A stretch of 64,000 nucleotides of DNA. Origin: Acanthacorydalis orientalis. Taxonomy: Eukaryota; Arthropoda; Insecta; Megaloptera; Corydalidae. Shown one piece after another: positions 25,772 through 38,898 of this stretch (the stretch's first letter is position 1; each line of letters begins with the position of its first letter). The stretch lies in contig CM068315.1 in assembly GCA_034766995.1 (NCBI GenBank), forward strand, positions 46,551,662 through 46,615,661. Direction: 5' to 3'. A program made the position numbers and the translations under genes. A model generated the notes under the pieces. It saw only the letters and a program-made list of their open reading frames with translations, searched no databases and had not been told where the DNA came from.

Positions 25772-26797
25772 ACCGGCTCGAAACGTGCGACTATTCGCCG
25801 AATACCGAGCAAAATTAAGCAGAACGCTGAATGTGTGGATGGATCTGTGAATACGAATGTTTAAGCGAATGCTCGGTATTCGTTGTTCCCATTTGGTGTC
25901 GGTCTTTATCACGAATCAAAGGGAACGAACACCTGTTTATCGTGAAAGATGCACGTCGTCCACAAATCGACGTATCGATCAATGCAGATATGCACATCTG
26001 AGCCGTTCATTTTTGAAATTTTGGTTACTGAATTCGCATTTACATTTATATATCTATTTATTTATTTTTGAAATCACATTATTAACTTGAAAATTCGGGT
26101 TTTAAAATTAATTTACTGTACGTAGAATTGCATCTAGAGCAATTCGAAAGTACGGAAAATCCATGCCTTTATTCAATCGAATTCGATCTTATAAACTTTC
26201 TTCTATTATTCAGTATCGAAAGATCCGAAAATATTTTAATTCGTTGTAGTAAATTAATAGTTTTGAACCTTTAGTATTGTAACAAAAGAAATTTAAAGTG
26301 TATCATACCTGAAATTTTAATTGTAATGCATCCCTAAACGATTTATAAATCGATCACGCTGTGCGCTTAGTGAATTAGTCTCCAGATTTCAATTCTTATT
26401 AACTATATAACTGTATTCACTAGAACTATATAACAGTTCACTGTTAACTATATATTTGTATTCGTGAATTGTATTCACGGTCGAAAAAACAAAAAACTTA
26501 ATTTTTCAAATAGACTTCTTTTCAGTTAAAATTTAATTGAAAGTTAGTTAATTATAAAATGGAATGGTCTAAAAAATTGAATTGGTGTTTTTGGATATAT
26601 ATATGAAGAAGAACTGGTGATTTAGAATGTCTCGTACTAATCATAAACACCTTACGTTTTTGACAATTAGAAGAGAATACTTGTCGTTCCCATAACGAAT
26701 CGATGCTAGGAGAAATATGCATATGTGTACGTTTTTGCTCGAGTATGCTCACCACTCGACAAAAAAATGAGCGAATAGCCGCATGTATGGAGCCGAC
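25772..26797. mobile_element. TTAA-flanked terminal-inverted-repeat element, about 1.03 kb
   Basis: Both edges carry TTAA (25768-25771 and 26798-26801). The 27-bp ends are inverted copies matching at 21 positions: ACCGGCTCGAAACGTGCGAC at the left against GTCGGCTCCATACATGCGGC from the right, both followed by TATTCGC. Weaker similarity continues inward (CGAGCAAAA and an ATTCGTT..GGGAAC-like block). TTAA target duplication is the hallmark of piggyBac-superfamily elements, but the usual CCCTTT-type terminus is absent, so classification is open. No transposase was recognised. It lies in the receptor intron and is noticeably less AT-rich than its surroundings. Confidence 0.72.
25799..25882. repeat. 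12-bp inverted repeat inside the TTAA element
   Basis: CGAATACCGAGC at 25799-25810 is repeated exactly in reverse at 25871-25882, immediately inside the left terminal repeat of the element at 25772. Confidence 0.8.
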
Positions 26798-27044
26798 TTA
26801 AGATATATATAAGGTGGCGATATAAGGTTTCTAATCCTTATATGGATTGTATAAGGAATATCTAAAACCTCATACTGAAGATATAAGGTTGAGGATTACT
26901 AGGGAAGTAAGATCCTTGGTAAAATCTTGCAATAAATATTGTAATAAAATATATATTTTATATAATACTTGTTAATTGAAAATAAAGCCACAGTATTAAT
27001 TTTTAATTTTTCTAAAGAGACAATAAAAATTAAGATGAACAAAT

Positions 27045-27215
27045 AAATTAGAAATTACTCTATAGTCACAAAATAAAATCTTATCGAAAAAGGTTCAATA
27101 CATGAGTATTATTTTTTTAGATTATTGAGTACACGCATTTTGATTGCGAGATCATCATCTCAGAGACACAGAAAAAACTAATTGATTTGTTTAATCTTTT
27201 TTTGATTAACTTAAG
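27045..27215 (-). repeat. foldback MITE family, partial copy (minus orientation)
   Basis: The reverse complement matches 23280-23460, including the exact block CGCAATCAAAATGCGTGTAC. The two partial copies lie about 3.7 kb apart in opposite orientation in the same intron. Confidence 0.8.
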
Positions 27216-27894
27216 AAAGTATCAAACATATGAGTTGTTTTAAATATATACATATATATATATATAATAAGGAAACCTACTTCTAGAAAAATTTATTTGA
27301 TTCTTAAACAGCTTAATAGATTTTTTATTTTTATCATTATTTACAAAATATACTTTCATCTTTATATAAACCAAACCATATATTGAAATGTTTTTATCTT
27401 ACAAATAATATTTAAAAAAATTTTTTTTATAATATGAATATTTATTATTAAATTATTCTATAACAAATGTTCTTGTTAATTTAGCCCTCAAATCAAACAG
27501 GTATTAAAAATTACCATTTTACTGATTATTGATAAAGCTAAATTTAATGGTGATTTTAAAGATATTAAGAAAGTCTTCCGTATTTTCGTAACGCACGACT
27601 TGTCTACTACAATAATATCAATTAATTGAAACCAAATAAATAATATATATTCTACTAACTCTGTATACATATATATACATATATATATGTATTTATGTAT
27701 GTGTGTGTGTGTCTAAACGTGTCTGTATCATTTAATTTCTAATTAATTCTATAACAATTTGTGAAATGTGTGAATAAAACATTAAACTTACAAAAAAATT
27801 AACAGATAATAACGCCAAAATTTCAGCTTACATAACAGTCATCAATAATGTGCACCCACATACGTATATGTATTTACATTTTTTTGTCTATGTA

Positions 27895-28015
27895 ATGTGT
27901 CTACATTGAACTCGCGCCGATCCATGTGAACTGGGTCAACATACCTTCTATACTGTTACAAGACGCAGGTCGGTCACGCGACGCGCGCATTGAACCATTA
28001 TCTTTGGAATTACCA
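27895..28015. promoter_or_regulatory. intron island, candidate regulatory element
   Basis: Locally GC-rich (ACTCGCGCCGATCCATGTGA, GACGCAGGTCGGTCACGCGA, then CGCGCGCATTGAACC). No coding sense or repeat match within the window. Confidence 0.3.
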
Positions 28016-28139
28016 GTATTACATCAATAAATTTTATTCCAGAATATAAATACTATTCTACCTAACTACATTTCTGAAATAGTTTCGATGAAGAATAATA
28101 TTGTAAATAGTAATTTGAAATATACCGAAAAAAAACAAC

Positions 28140-28260
28140 CAGAAAAATTCTTCCTAAATCTCCCAAAGACCACATTTTTTTCTGATCAAAAATGTTTAGT
28201 AATTGATTATCAATCATTTTTGATTATTGCTTGAAGAAGTGATATTATATTTCAGATAAC
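28140..28260 (+). repeat. foldback MITE family, left-arm fragment
   Basis: The block AATCATTTTTGATTATTGCTTG and the preceding TCCCAAAGACCACATTTTTT resemble the left arm of the 60.5 kb copy. The right arm is absent. Confidence 0.5.
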
Positions 28261-28275
28261 TTTTGAACATATATA

Positions 28276-28765
28276 CCATATTTCTCGGCGTATAAGGCGT
28301 CCCCTAAAACTCAAAAATTTCTTCAAAATATAGGAGGGCGTCTTACACGCCCAACATTAAAATCGAACCTTTAAAATGTGCTTATGTGGAAATCAAATTC
28401 TTTATTTTAATCGATAATAAAACCAAATGTTGATGTTAACAAAATACAGACCGAAAAATGCACTTTGAAAGGATATTAACATGAAAACGATGCAAGGACA
28501 CTTTTAGTAAAAAGATAAAATAAAAAACAAAAATCGCAATTATTTTGCTACCAATCTAATATAACAATGCATTTTAATAGATTTCAAAATCATTACACTA
28601 ATTGCATGCTTTTAGTATTAAATAATTCCACATAAATAATAATAATTATAAATATATCTGTTCAAATCAAGTAATCTAATGATAGAGGTTACTTAGATAT
28701 AAAGTTTATCTTCAAATTTCTACCTCGTCTTATATGTAAGTCGTCTTATACGCCGAAATATATGA
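28276..28765. mobile_element. non-autonomous element, TIR core CGGCGTATAAGACG (copy A)
   Basis: The two ends are inverted copies matching at about 24 of 29 positions and share the core CGGCGTATAAGNCG. A second, shorter internal GCGTCTTA motif occurs just inside the left end (about 28345). No transposase is visible. The element is about 490 bp and its right side runs into a (TA)n tract. Its inner part (28550-28700) recurs around the nested mariner at 30-31 kb. The superfamily is not assigned. Confidence 0.7.
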
Positions 28766-29389
28766 TATAAATATATGATATATATATATATATATATATA
28801 TATAGTATATAAAATTTCAAGAATTTCATGTTTCTTATATTAAAAAAAATGTTTATATGATAAAAATTCAACGAAACCAGATGAACAAGACGTTTTTATT
28901 ATTTTAAAAATAACAACATAATTTATAATACTTTAGTTATAATACTTGGAAACGTATTGTGAAATTAAATACAAATTTTCCTGATAATTTAAATCAAATG
29001 TATTTTTGAAAATCATTAATTAAATTCTTTTCCATGTTTGTACAACTATGAAATATATAAGTGTGTTATGTAAAAATTAATTTTAAAAAACATATTATGA
29101 GATTAATGTCTGGCTTGTTTTTGAAGATCTGAACTCAACACTACTATCAACTTTAACATCCACATAAACAATCCATGTATCTAATCTTTCTTCCGTATAT
29201 TTACGAAAGCAATTTACTTTTCACTACATTTTTTCCGTTTAATTAGCTTTTTATTTATATCATTAGGTATTTTAGTACTTTATATAAGATTTGTATCGAT
29301 AAATAATCACATACTATATCCAGACAGCACAATTATATACTTGTTGAAATATTTATCGTCGCTGTTTATATAGCACGTATAAAAGTGTA

Positions 29390-29720
29390 TAGCTTACACT
29401 GGAGATATGATTGATCTTCGGCTCATGTTCGTATTAATGAGGTTCGACCATAATAAGTGTACCTGGATAGACGTTTATATGTATACCGGTTCGGCGTACA
29501 CAAATCTTTGATTCGTATACCCGAATCGCGTAGTCGACTAATTTAATTTAATTTTCCCATTTAGAATCGGCACGATAAATATCGTTATCGCGCGCGTTCT
29601 ACTTCGTGTTCTGATTTACAATGTAGCCGTCTAATTTGTCATACGTTTTGACATGTGATGGTTAAAAAGATTCGTATATGTGTTTGCAACAAAACGAGCA
29701 GTGTAATGGTCGCATAGCTG
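29390..29720. promoter_or_regulatory. intron island, candidate enhancer with GATA and homeodomain cores
   Basis: Complex sequence including TATACCGGTTCGGCGTAC, TAATTTAATTTAATTTT, CACGATAAATATCGTTATCG and CGCGCGTTCTACTTCG. No similarity to the transposons in the window. Confidence 0.35.
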
Positions 29721-29788
29721 TTTGTTAATTACAAACTAGTTCGGTAATTATTTAATTTGTTTTATACACGCACACACGCATGCACGCC

Positions 29789-29864
<76 letters not shown>

Positions 29865-30039
29865 TATACTTCTGATGAATCATAGTGTTCATAAAAACAA
29901 TTAAAAACTCTCTATTGAGAATTTTTCTTCAGGACATAACAACAGAAAATATTTCAAAAAAAATATATGAATTAAAAAAATAGTTTTATCGCCGATCATG
30001 AAAATACACGAAAGTATATGTTTCATGTTATAATTTAAT

Positions 30040-31080
30040 TTAAAAATCTTTATTATTAATAACCTTATTTAGTTTTAAAAAAGTGTATTTGAATTTTTTT
30101 ATTTCTATAACAATGTAATTTAATAGATTCCAAAACCATTGCACTAATATACGTGGGTCGTTTGATAGGTATGGTAAAAAACAAGTTAAACACCGTTTTG
30201 TAGAAAAATCGATTTTATTTCTCAACATAATAAAACCATTGAGGACTGTACACTTTGTCCAGTGAATATGCATTGACAGTGAAGATCGCATCCTCGTTCA
30301 ATGAGAATGTCTTCCCACCGAGCCAAATTAACAAGTTTGAGAAGAGGAAAAAGTCCAAGAGGGTCAAGTCCGGAGAATAGGGTGGATGAGGAATCAATTC
30401 GAAGTCTAATTCGTGCAATTTTGCTAATTCGACGGTCGGTTTGTGTGACGGCGCGTTGATCTAGTGAAAGAACATTTTTTGTGCACCAATCTTGACCGTT
30501 TTTGTTTCAACTCTTCTTTCAAACGGTCCAATAATATTGCATAATAGGCTCCTCTTTCGTTTTTTCCTTTCGTTAAGTAGTCGATCAGGATGATTCCTTG
30601 GAAATTCCAAAAAAACAGTGGCCACCACCTTTTCAGTCGACAAAATAGTCTTCACCTTCTTCGGCGTACTTTCACCAGTTGTCGTCCACTGCTTTGACTC
30701 AGGTGTGTATTCATGGATCCATGTTTCATCCACAGTGACGATTCAATACAAAAAGCTTACTCGTTGTTTTCCATTTTTGGGGGAACTACAATGCTAGCTT
30801 CAAACATCTGTAGAACGTGAACAACACGTCACTTTTGACTGAAATTTCGACCATGCTAGTTTGAGAAATAAGACTTAATAACCATGCCGTTACCAGAATG
30901 GTGGTAGCACATTATACAAATTTAGCTTATAATAAAGCTTATCAAACGACCCTCATATGTATATTGTTGGTATTGAAGAATTCACACAAATAATAAAAAT
31001 TATAAATACATCTGTACAAAGCAAGTAATCTAATGATAGAGATTATCTAGATATAGAGGTACTCTAGAGAGAGATTCGAA
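30040..31080 (+). repeat. older interspersed repeat copy split by the mariner
   Basis: The left flank (about 30100-30149) and right flank (about 30958-31080) of the mariner together match a continuous stretch at about 28550-28700. Shared blocks include ATTTCTATAACAATG-like sequence, TTTAATAGATT, AAGTAATCTAATGATAGAG and TTATAAATA. The other copy therefore represents the unoccupied site. Confidence 0.7.
30152..30955 (-). mobile_element. internally deleted mariner nested in an older repeat
   Basis: Near-matching terminal inverted repeats, CGTGGGTCGTTTGATAGG at the left and TGAGGGTCGTTTGATAAG read from the right, are flanked by TA (30150-30151 and 30956-30957). At about 804 bp it is some 500 bp shorter than an intact mariner. 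Minus-strand transposase pieces include MDETWIHEYTPESKQW (30733, first catalytic Asp) and PHPPYSPDLTLLDFFLF (30390, third catalytic Asp). The N-terminal half is mostly missing, and a frameshift separates the two pieces. It interrupts another repeat copy (see 30040-31080). Confidence 0.88.
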
Positions 31081-31980
31081 TAAGGATCAACTCCTTTCTT
31101 CGTTATAGATTCCCCTCCTCAGTCTAATTGTAAAGATTTTGCAATGAATGCACTGGTTTTCGCATGCTTTAATGTAGTTCATCCTCGAAACACGCATTTT
31201 AATAATATAATTCGAACAAACTGAAAATTCACAAACGTTAAAAACGTTACTTTTTACTAACAAATTAATTGTATTATGTTGTATCAAAACTTTCACAAAA
31301 ACAATCATTTAAAATATGTAAAGAAATGAACAAATTACTCAAATTATTTCTGTCCTATTAATTACAATTTCAAAAATATTTAATGGTACCATTACACTTT
31401 TAACATAATTGTTGTTACCGGAAATAGTTTATTAATAATATATCTATTTTCAATATGGCATTTATTAAATTAATTTGTATGATTTAGGTATGTTGAACAC
31501 TAATTAATATAAGTGGATTTATTATATAATCGATACTCTTTTACCTAGACCCAATTTATAATTTAATTGATTACAGCATGTTAATTAACATTATTTCTAA
31601 GTAAAATAAACACATAATTAAAAACTAAAACTATTAATAAAATAATAAAACTATAAATTTCATTGTCAAATTTTATTCTATATAATAGATCAGATACTGA
31701 TAATAATCAGAAACATATTTAAAATACTCTTGTTAATTAATTTATATTCTTAAAATATGTGCCGTTTTCAACATTCAATTTTGTTATTTTTTCACTACTA
31801 TTATCTCTTTAAAACACCACAGCTATTTATTGCTTCTTTTAAAAATGTTTTTTTTTTTAAATATAAAGTGGATGAACGGTTCAATCAAGGTATAATAATC
31901 GGTATAATAAAGAAAATTAATTACGTTTACCTTGTTAAACGTTGAGAATTTTGTAAAATATCATATATGGATACCAAGTC

Positions 31981-32018
<38 letters not shown>

Positions 32019-32085
32019 TACAAGTAGTTAAAATATCAACAACCTTAACAATATCAATAACCGTATTCATTATTAACACAAAGTC

Positions 32086-32154
32086 TAGTCTTTCAATGAT
32101 GATCTGATTCCTTAATGATCCAGTCTTTTAATGACCAAGTCTTTTAATGAACTA
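32086..32154 (+). repeat. imperfect tandem repeat, unit about 20 bp
   Basis: Three to four copies of AGTCTTTTAATGANC with variation, at about 300 bp inside the intron from the first zinc-finger exon. Confidence 0.65.
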
Positions 32155-32455
32155 GTATCATATACGAACACATATATAGTGCCTTATTATAAAATCTTCT
32201 AATTATCTTTGAGAATATCAATTTGAAGAATATTTTTCGCGAAAAAGTAATGTTCTAATTTACGTTTAATGAATATCTATAAATTAAAGAATCATTTTAT
32301 ATCCACGTACAGATTTTAAGAACGACTGATTACATATTATTAAGAAATAATATATGACTACAATGACTTTTTGTGATAATTACAAGATTGTTTAATTGAA
32401 AACTGTTCGTTTCATATTTAGAAAAATTAAATATAATTGAAAAAATGAAAACTAC

Positions 32456-32533
32456 CTTGCATCCTTCGCAGGTGAACGCACCGAAATGAAATCCTGCCGC
32501 AGGTTCTCCGCATACCTTGCATTGCTGGTTCAT
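32456..32533 (-). CDS. knrl: knirps-family nuclear receptor, first zinc-finger exon
   Basis: This short exon encodes 26 residues, from [14 protein letters not shown] to TCEGCK. That is the complete first C4 zinc finger (Cys 5, 8, 22, 25) and the start of the P-box helix that reads DNA. The donor is AAG|GTAGTT (GT at 32455-32454), in phase 0. It joins exactly to the SFFGRTYNN start of the distal exon and restores the uninterrupted receptor motif CEGCKSFFGR. The Met at 32533 is the conventional N-terminus of knirps-family proteins. The bases just upstream read TATTTTATATTTCAG, a good acceptor ending directly at the ATG, so this may be an internal exon preceded by a 5'-UTR exon. An in-frame ATG 18 nt further upstream (32551) lies inside that acceptor tract and is less likely to be used. 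Confidence 0.93.
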
Positions 32534-33251
32534 CTGAAATATAAAATACATATCTTTAATAAAACCTGTAGTATATATTCAGATAAACAAGTTGATGATA
32601 TTACTATTAAAATTAACTTGCATTATTTCAGTCCAGTTTCAAATAATAACATACGGTTTCGTGACATACACCAAAAGAAAGTATTTCATTATTTATAAAA
32701 AGATTAATTGAATAATTGATACTTTAACAAACGATCAATGTTCTGGCAATTTTTTATTTACATTATAAGAATAAAGTCACCATGAAAGTTCAGTTATTTT
32801 TAGTTACAATCATAATGTAAAACTGCATGGCTTTAACAAAATAATCATATTCGTAATTCGTTACACAATAAATTCTAATAGTCGTTAACACTAAAATAAA
32901 TGCAAAGAATTTGTTAAATTATTTAAATAAAACATTTTAAATGAAATTAAATGAGAAATGCCGAAGTAACTGTGTACATATATTAAAAACAAATACATTT
33001 GGAACAAAAACAAAATAAAAGTATGCTAAAAAAACTATTGATGAAAAACAGTTTGTTATCTTATACTTAAAAACATTTACAAAGAAATATTCAAGTATAT
33101 ATAAGTGATAAAAAGTTTAAACAGAAGATTATTTTTTACACAAGCTACGTACCAAATCATATAATATTAGGGGATCGAAATAAAAGTGGGGTCTGGAATT
33201 TACTGGATAGTAAGTTAACATTTATATTGAGCAATAAACGTTTTAAAACAG

Positions 33252-33302
<51 letters not shown>

Positions 33303-33603
33303 TTTTAACTATAAATTCAAACAAATATTTAGACTGATTACATAAAAAAGATAATAAAGCCGTAACATACATTAGCACCTCACAGAAGAACGATATGTAA
33401 ATAATATTAAGATTAGGGCTACGTGCATGACAACATATGTACGTCCAATAATGGATTGGCAGTCAGTATGTCAGTATTTGAATAAAATTAGTTTTTTTTA
33501 TTACACATTTAAGAATTTTATGTATAAATATGACACCTGTGCAGAATGTCAATAGATAGGCAAATGTTATAAATAATATAAAATAAAATCTCCTACACAA
33601 ATA

Positions 33604-33645
<42 letters not shown>

Positions 33646-33799
33646 TATTAAAATAAGTATTTTTCGTAAAGCTGCAAATTAAATTTATTAAAATAAAATA
33701 AATTCAATACCGACAATAAAAGAAAATGTTTAATGCTTTTAACATGCACTGACATAAATAAAAGTTTGAAAATAAAAGAGATCAAGTGCTAATTAATTC

Positions 33800-33905
33800 T
33801 ACTGATTAACCCTTTCACTCCGGCGCGCTTATGACAAAATCTAATCGCTGTGGACGGAACGCGTCGCTGACGACTCGATGGTGATATACGGAGTGCTTAC
33901 AAAGC
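33800..33905. other. GC-richer island starting TTAACCCTTTCACTCC
   Basis: TTAACCCTTTCACTCCGGCG then ACGGAACGCGTCGCTGACGA. The start resembles a piggyBac-type end, but no partner end was found, so it could equally be a conserved non-coding block 1.3 kb upstream of the first coding exon. Confidence 0.25.
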
Positions 33906-34435
33906 ACAATTGCTTTTCTGATCAATAAACTGTGTGATGGTTTATTACAGTAATTGGAAATATTTTTTTGAAAATAACTTCATTTATTTTAATACATTCT
34001 TGAAAATGTTATGTTTTTAACATGTTATGATACTTTTAGTTACAAAATGATAATATTATAAAAATGTTTAAAGATAAAAAGATGATTAACATTAAAGTTT
34101 TGGATGATAGATTTCAAAACACGGTACGACACATAAACCAACATCGCATTAAAGACAATGATACCTGGGCTCTCGTCTTTTACTTTGCTTAGTACAAACA
34201 AGACATTTTTGTACCTGATTTTTTTGTGTATGAAAAAAACTGAATGATGTATGATGAATAGTGTTTTCAAGAAGACTGAAAGCGTGTTACCGTCGAAAAA
34301 TCCAGATACGTCTTATCGATAGTAAATGATAGTCTACTTGTCAGTACTTGTGACATCCAGTGTTGTCTAATAATTGACAACGATTTCTCTTATGTGCAAA
34401 ATGTAAAAATAAAATTTAGTATACATAGTATGGGC

Positions 34436-34483
<48 letters not shown>

Positions 34484-35157
34484 TCATCTATTAAATATCT
34501 TATCATTTTGTCATAATCTGGGGATACAAAAACTATTAAATTTAAATATATTTTCAAATAAAAATGAAATTAAACGCCATAGGTCAAATGATGATTTAAT
34601 TAAGTTTTTTAAATAAATTACAAATGTTACTTTATTTTTTAAATATTTATAATAAAATTTATTTACTATATTGAAATTTTGTAAAGAACGAAAATTAAAA
34701 ATATATTTAAGAGAAGAAATATAAAAAAACATCTATCAAACACACACTCGTCTAATATCACTATTTTCATATTTCAGATTATTATTGTGTTTCTTCCAAT
34801 AAAATTTTCAAATTGTGTTTATTTTTTTACATAATATACTTTTTTATAATTCATATTTAAATTTAATATTTTTTTTATTTTTACCTTTGATTAAACTACT
34901 CTAAAACTATATAAATAATATAAAATTTCAAGTTTAATTTTCTTAACTATACGATACATTTAAACATTATAAATTAATTTCATTATTTTTTTTAATTGCT
35001 TATTCGATCAGTGACACATCTTTTCAATTTTAGTTATTGACTTTTTTATTTTAGTTCTCTTCAAAGCTTACTGAACAATGTTTGTTTTTTGTTTAATTTA
35101 AGATATACTCTATACATAAACATATAAATATATATATATATATATATATAATACATA

Positions 35158-35448
35158 TAGAGGTGCACCCAGTGAAGGGGGAAAGAGACACTGACACTCC
35201 CCAAAGAGAGAGGAAAAAACTCTACAAAACAAAACAAAATCGTCTCGCGAAAATGCTCCTATATCCACAAAGAGATTAATGTAGCCACCACTGAAGTAAT
35301 TCAAGAGCATTCTAAAAAGAGAACAAAACTAAATTTTATTCTTTAAATAAATTTTTATAATCACCTAATGGATTTTATTGAATTCAAAAAAAAGAATTTT
35401 TCCTCTTCAACTCACTCTCCCCCAGATTAAATCTTGAGTGCGCCACTG
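35158..35448. mobile_element. MITE-like element, CAGTGGCGCAC terminus
   Basis: The right end read in reverse begins CAGTGGCGCACTCAAGATTT and the left TAGAGGTGCACCCAGTGAAG, an imperfect inverted pair followed by GGGGGA-type runs on both sides. About 291 bp. (TA)n tracts abut both sides, so the target duplication cannot be read. Superfamily hAT is possible but not shown. Confidence 0.55.
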
Positions 35449-35540
35449 TATATATATATATATTAGAGTACTTTAGTATTTTACTCTTTTTATGCTTAAT
35501 AGACACATACATACGTATATATAATATATACATATATGTA

Positions 35541-35599
<59 letters not shown>

Positions 35600-35740
35600 C
35601 ACAACCTTCAACTAACAGCAGATAAAAGCTATAAATTATTTTTCTATTATTTCTAAATATAACGATTCAGTGCCAGTCTTCTATATTTCTCATGAATTTT
35701 CTGACATCCCATTCTATATATGATCAATTTTTTTCTACCT

Positions 35741-35760
35741 CTCTCTCTCTCTCTCTCTAT

Positions 35761-35797
<37 letters not shown>
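35741..35797 (+). repeat. compound (CT)n(TA)n microsatellite
   Basis: About nine CT units, TATCAA, then TA repeats. Confidence 0.95.
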
Positions 35798-35799
<2 letters not shown>

Positions 35800-36102
35800 T
35801 ACATATAGATCTCACAAATTAATAAAGCTAAATTTCGAACAAAAGAGAAATCCAAACAAATCTCTATGTCCGTACATTTTGTACATATTAAAAATATGTG
35901 TTGTGCATATTTATTTGTACTGACTTAAATAAATATGTACAAATTCGAAGACGTTAAATAAATATATACATACACACTGTACTCGTACAGAAATATTTTA
36001 TGTTCGGTGCGATAACAATAACATACAATATTTGAGTAAGTTAGATCAGAAGGTTCCGATTTAAATATTTAAATGATTAGCGTATAACCGATTTAGTTTG
36101 AA

Positions 36103-36107
<5 letters not shown>

Positions 36108-36172
<65 letters not shown>

Positions 36173-36199
36173 TAGATATAGATAGATAAATAGATAGAT

Positions 36200-36200
<1 letters not shown>
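36108..36200 (+). repeat. compound (TG)n(TA)n(GATA)n microsatellite
   Basis: TA repeats followed by about eight GATA units and further imperfect TAGATA. GATA tetramers also follow TA at 36953-36985. Confidence 0.95.
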
Positions 36201-38540
<2,340 letters not shown>

Positions 38541-38862
38541 ATTATTTTTTTATTTTTCAACGTAAATATTATGTTGGTAAGAAATTAATTGCGGTTTTTG
38601 TTTTCTGAGTTCTAACCTCAATTTTTTTCAATAAAAGCCTTTTCATCGTGTTCATGTTAATATTATTTTAAAATATGTTTTTCGGTCTGTATTTTGGTAA
38701 TTATTTTTTTTATTTTTCAACGTAAATATCAGGTTGGTTTGAAAATAATTGCGGTTTTTGTTTTCTGAATTCTAACCTTAATTTTTTTCAATAAAAGTGT
38801 CTTTTCATCGTGTTCATGTTAATATTATTTTAAAGTATATTTTTCGGTCTATATTTTGGTAA
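38541..38862 (+). repeat. tandem duplication of a mariner 5' end with flank
   Basis: Two head-to-tail copies of about 160 bp (38541-38698 and 38699-38862) share TTTTTCAACGTAAATAT, a mariner-type terminal repeat (AGGTTGGTTTGAAAATAATT in the second copy, degraded in the first), GCGGTTTTTGTTTTCTGA, and CATCGTGTTCATGTTAATAT. The repeated unit includes sequence outside the terminal repeat, so the duplication followed insertion. GGTTGGTNNNAAAATAATTGCGG is the cecropia-type mariner terminus. Confidence 0.8.
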
Positions 38863-38898
38863 CATCAACTTTTTTTTATTATTCATTTTGCTTCAAAT

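Larger units (their letters stand above)
13517..32455 (-). other. about 18.9 kb intron between the two zinc-finger exons
   Basis: The donor GT is at 32455-32454 and the acceptor AG at 13518-13517, both canonical, splitting the DNA-binding domain after CEGCK. A break between the two fingers is a known intron position in nuclear receptors. The intron is AT-rich and filled with (TA)n tracts, two mariner remnants, a TTAA-flanked element, foldback MITE copies and a nested insertion. Between these lie less AT-rich islands (see separate entries) that are plausible regulatory sequence. No other coding exon was recognised inside it. Confidence 0.88.

Noticed and set aside
25815..26090. Open frames on both strands inside the TTAA element
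   Set aside because: Short, no transposase-like motif; likely chance frames in a less AT-rich element.
31087..31308. Minus-strand open frame of 73 codons in the intron
   Set aside because: No recognised domain and no splice sites supporting an alternative exon of the receptor.
33806..34292. Possible piggyBac element from TTAACCCTTTCACTCC to CTGAAAGCGTGTTA
   Set aside because: The right end matches only loosely and inner sequences do not pair, so a second terminus is not supported.
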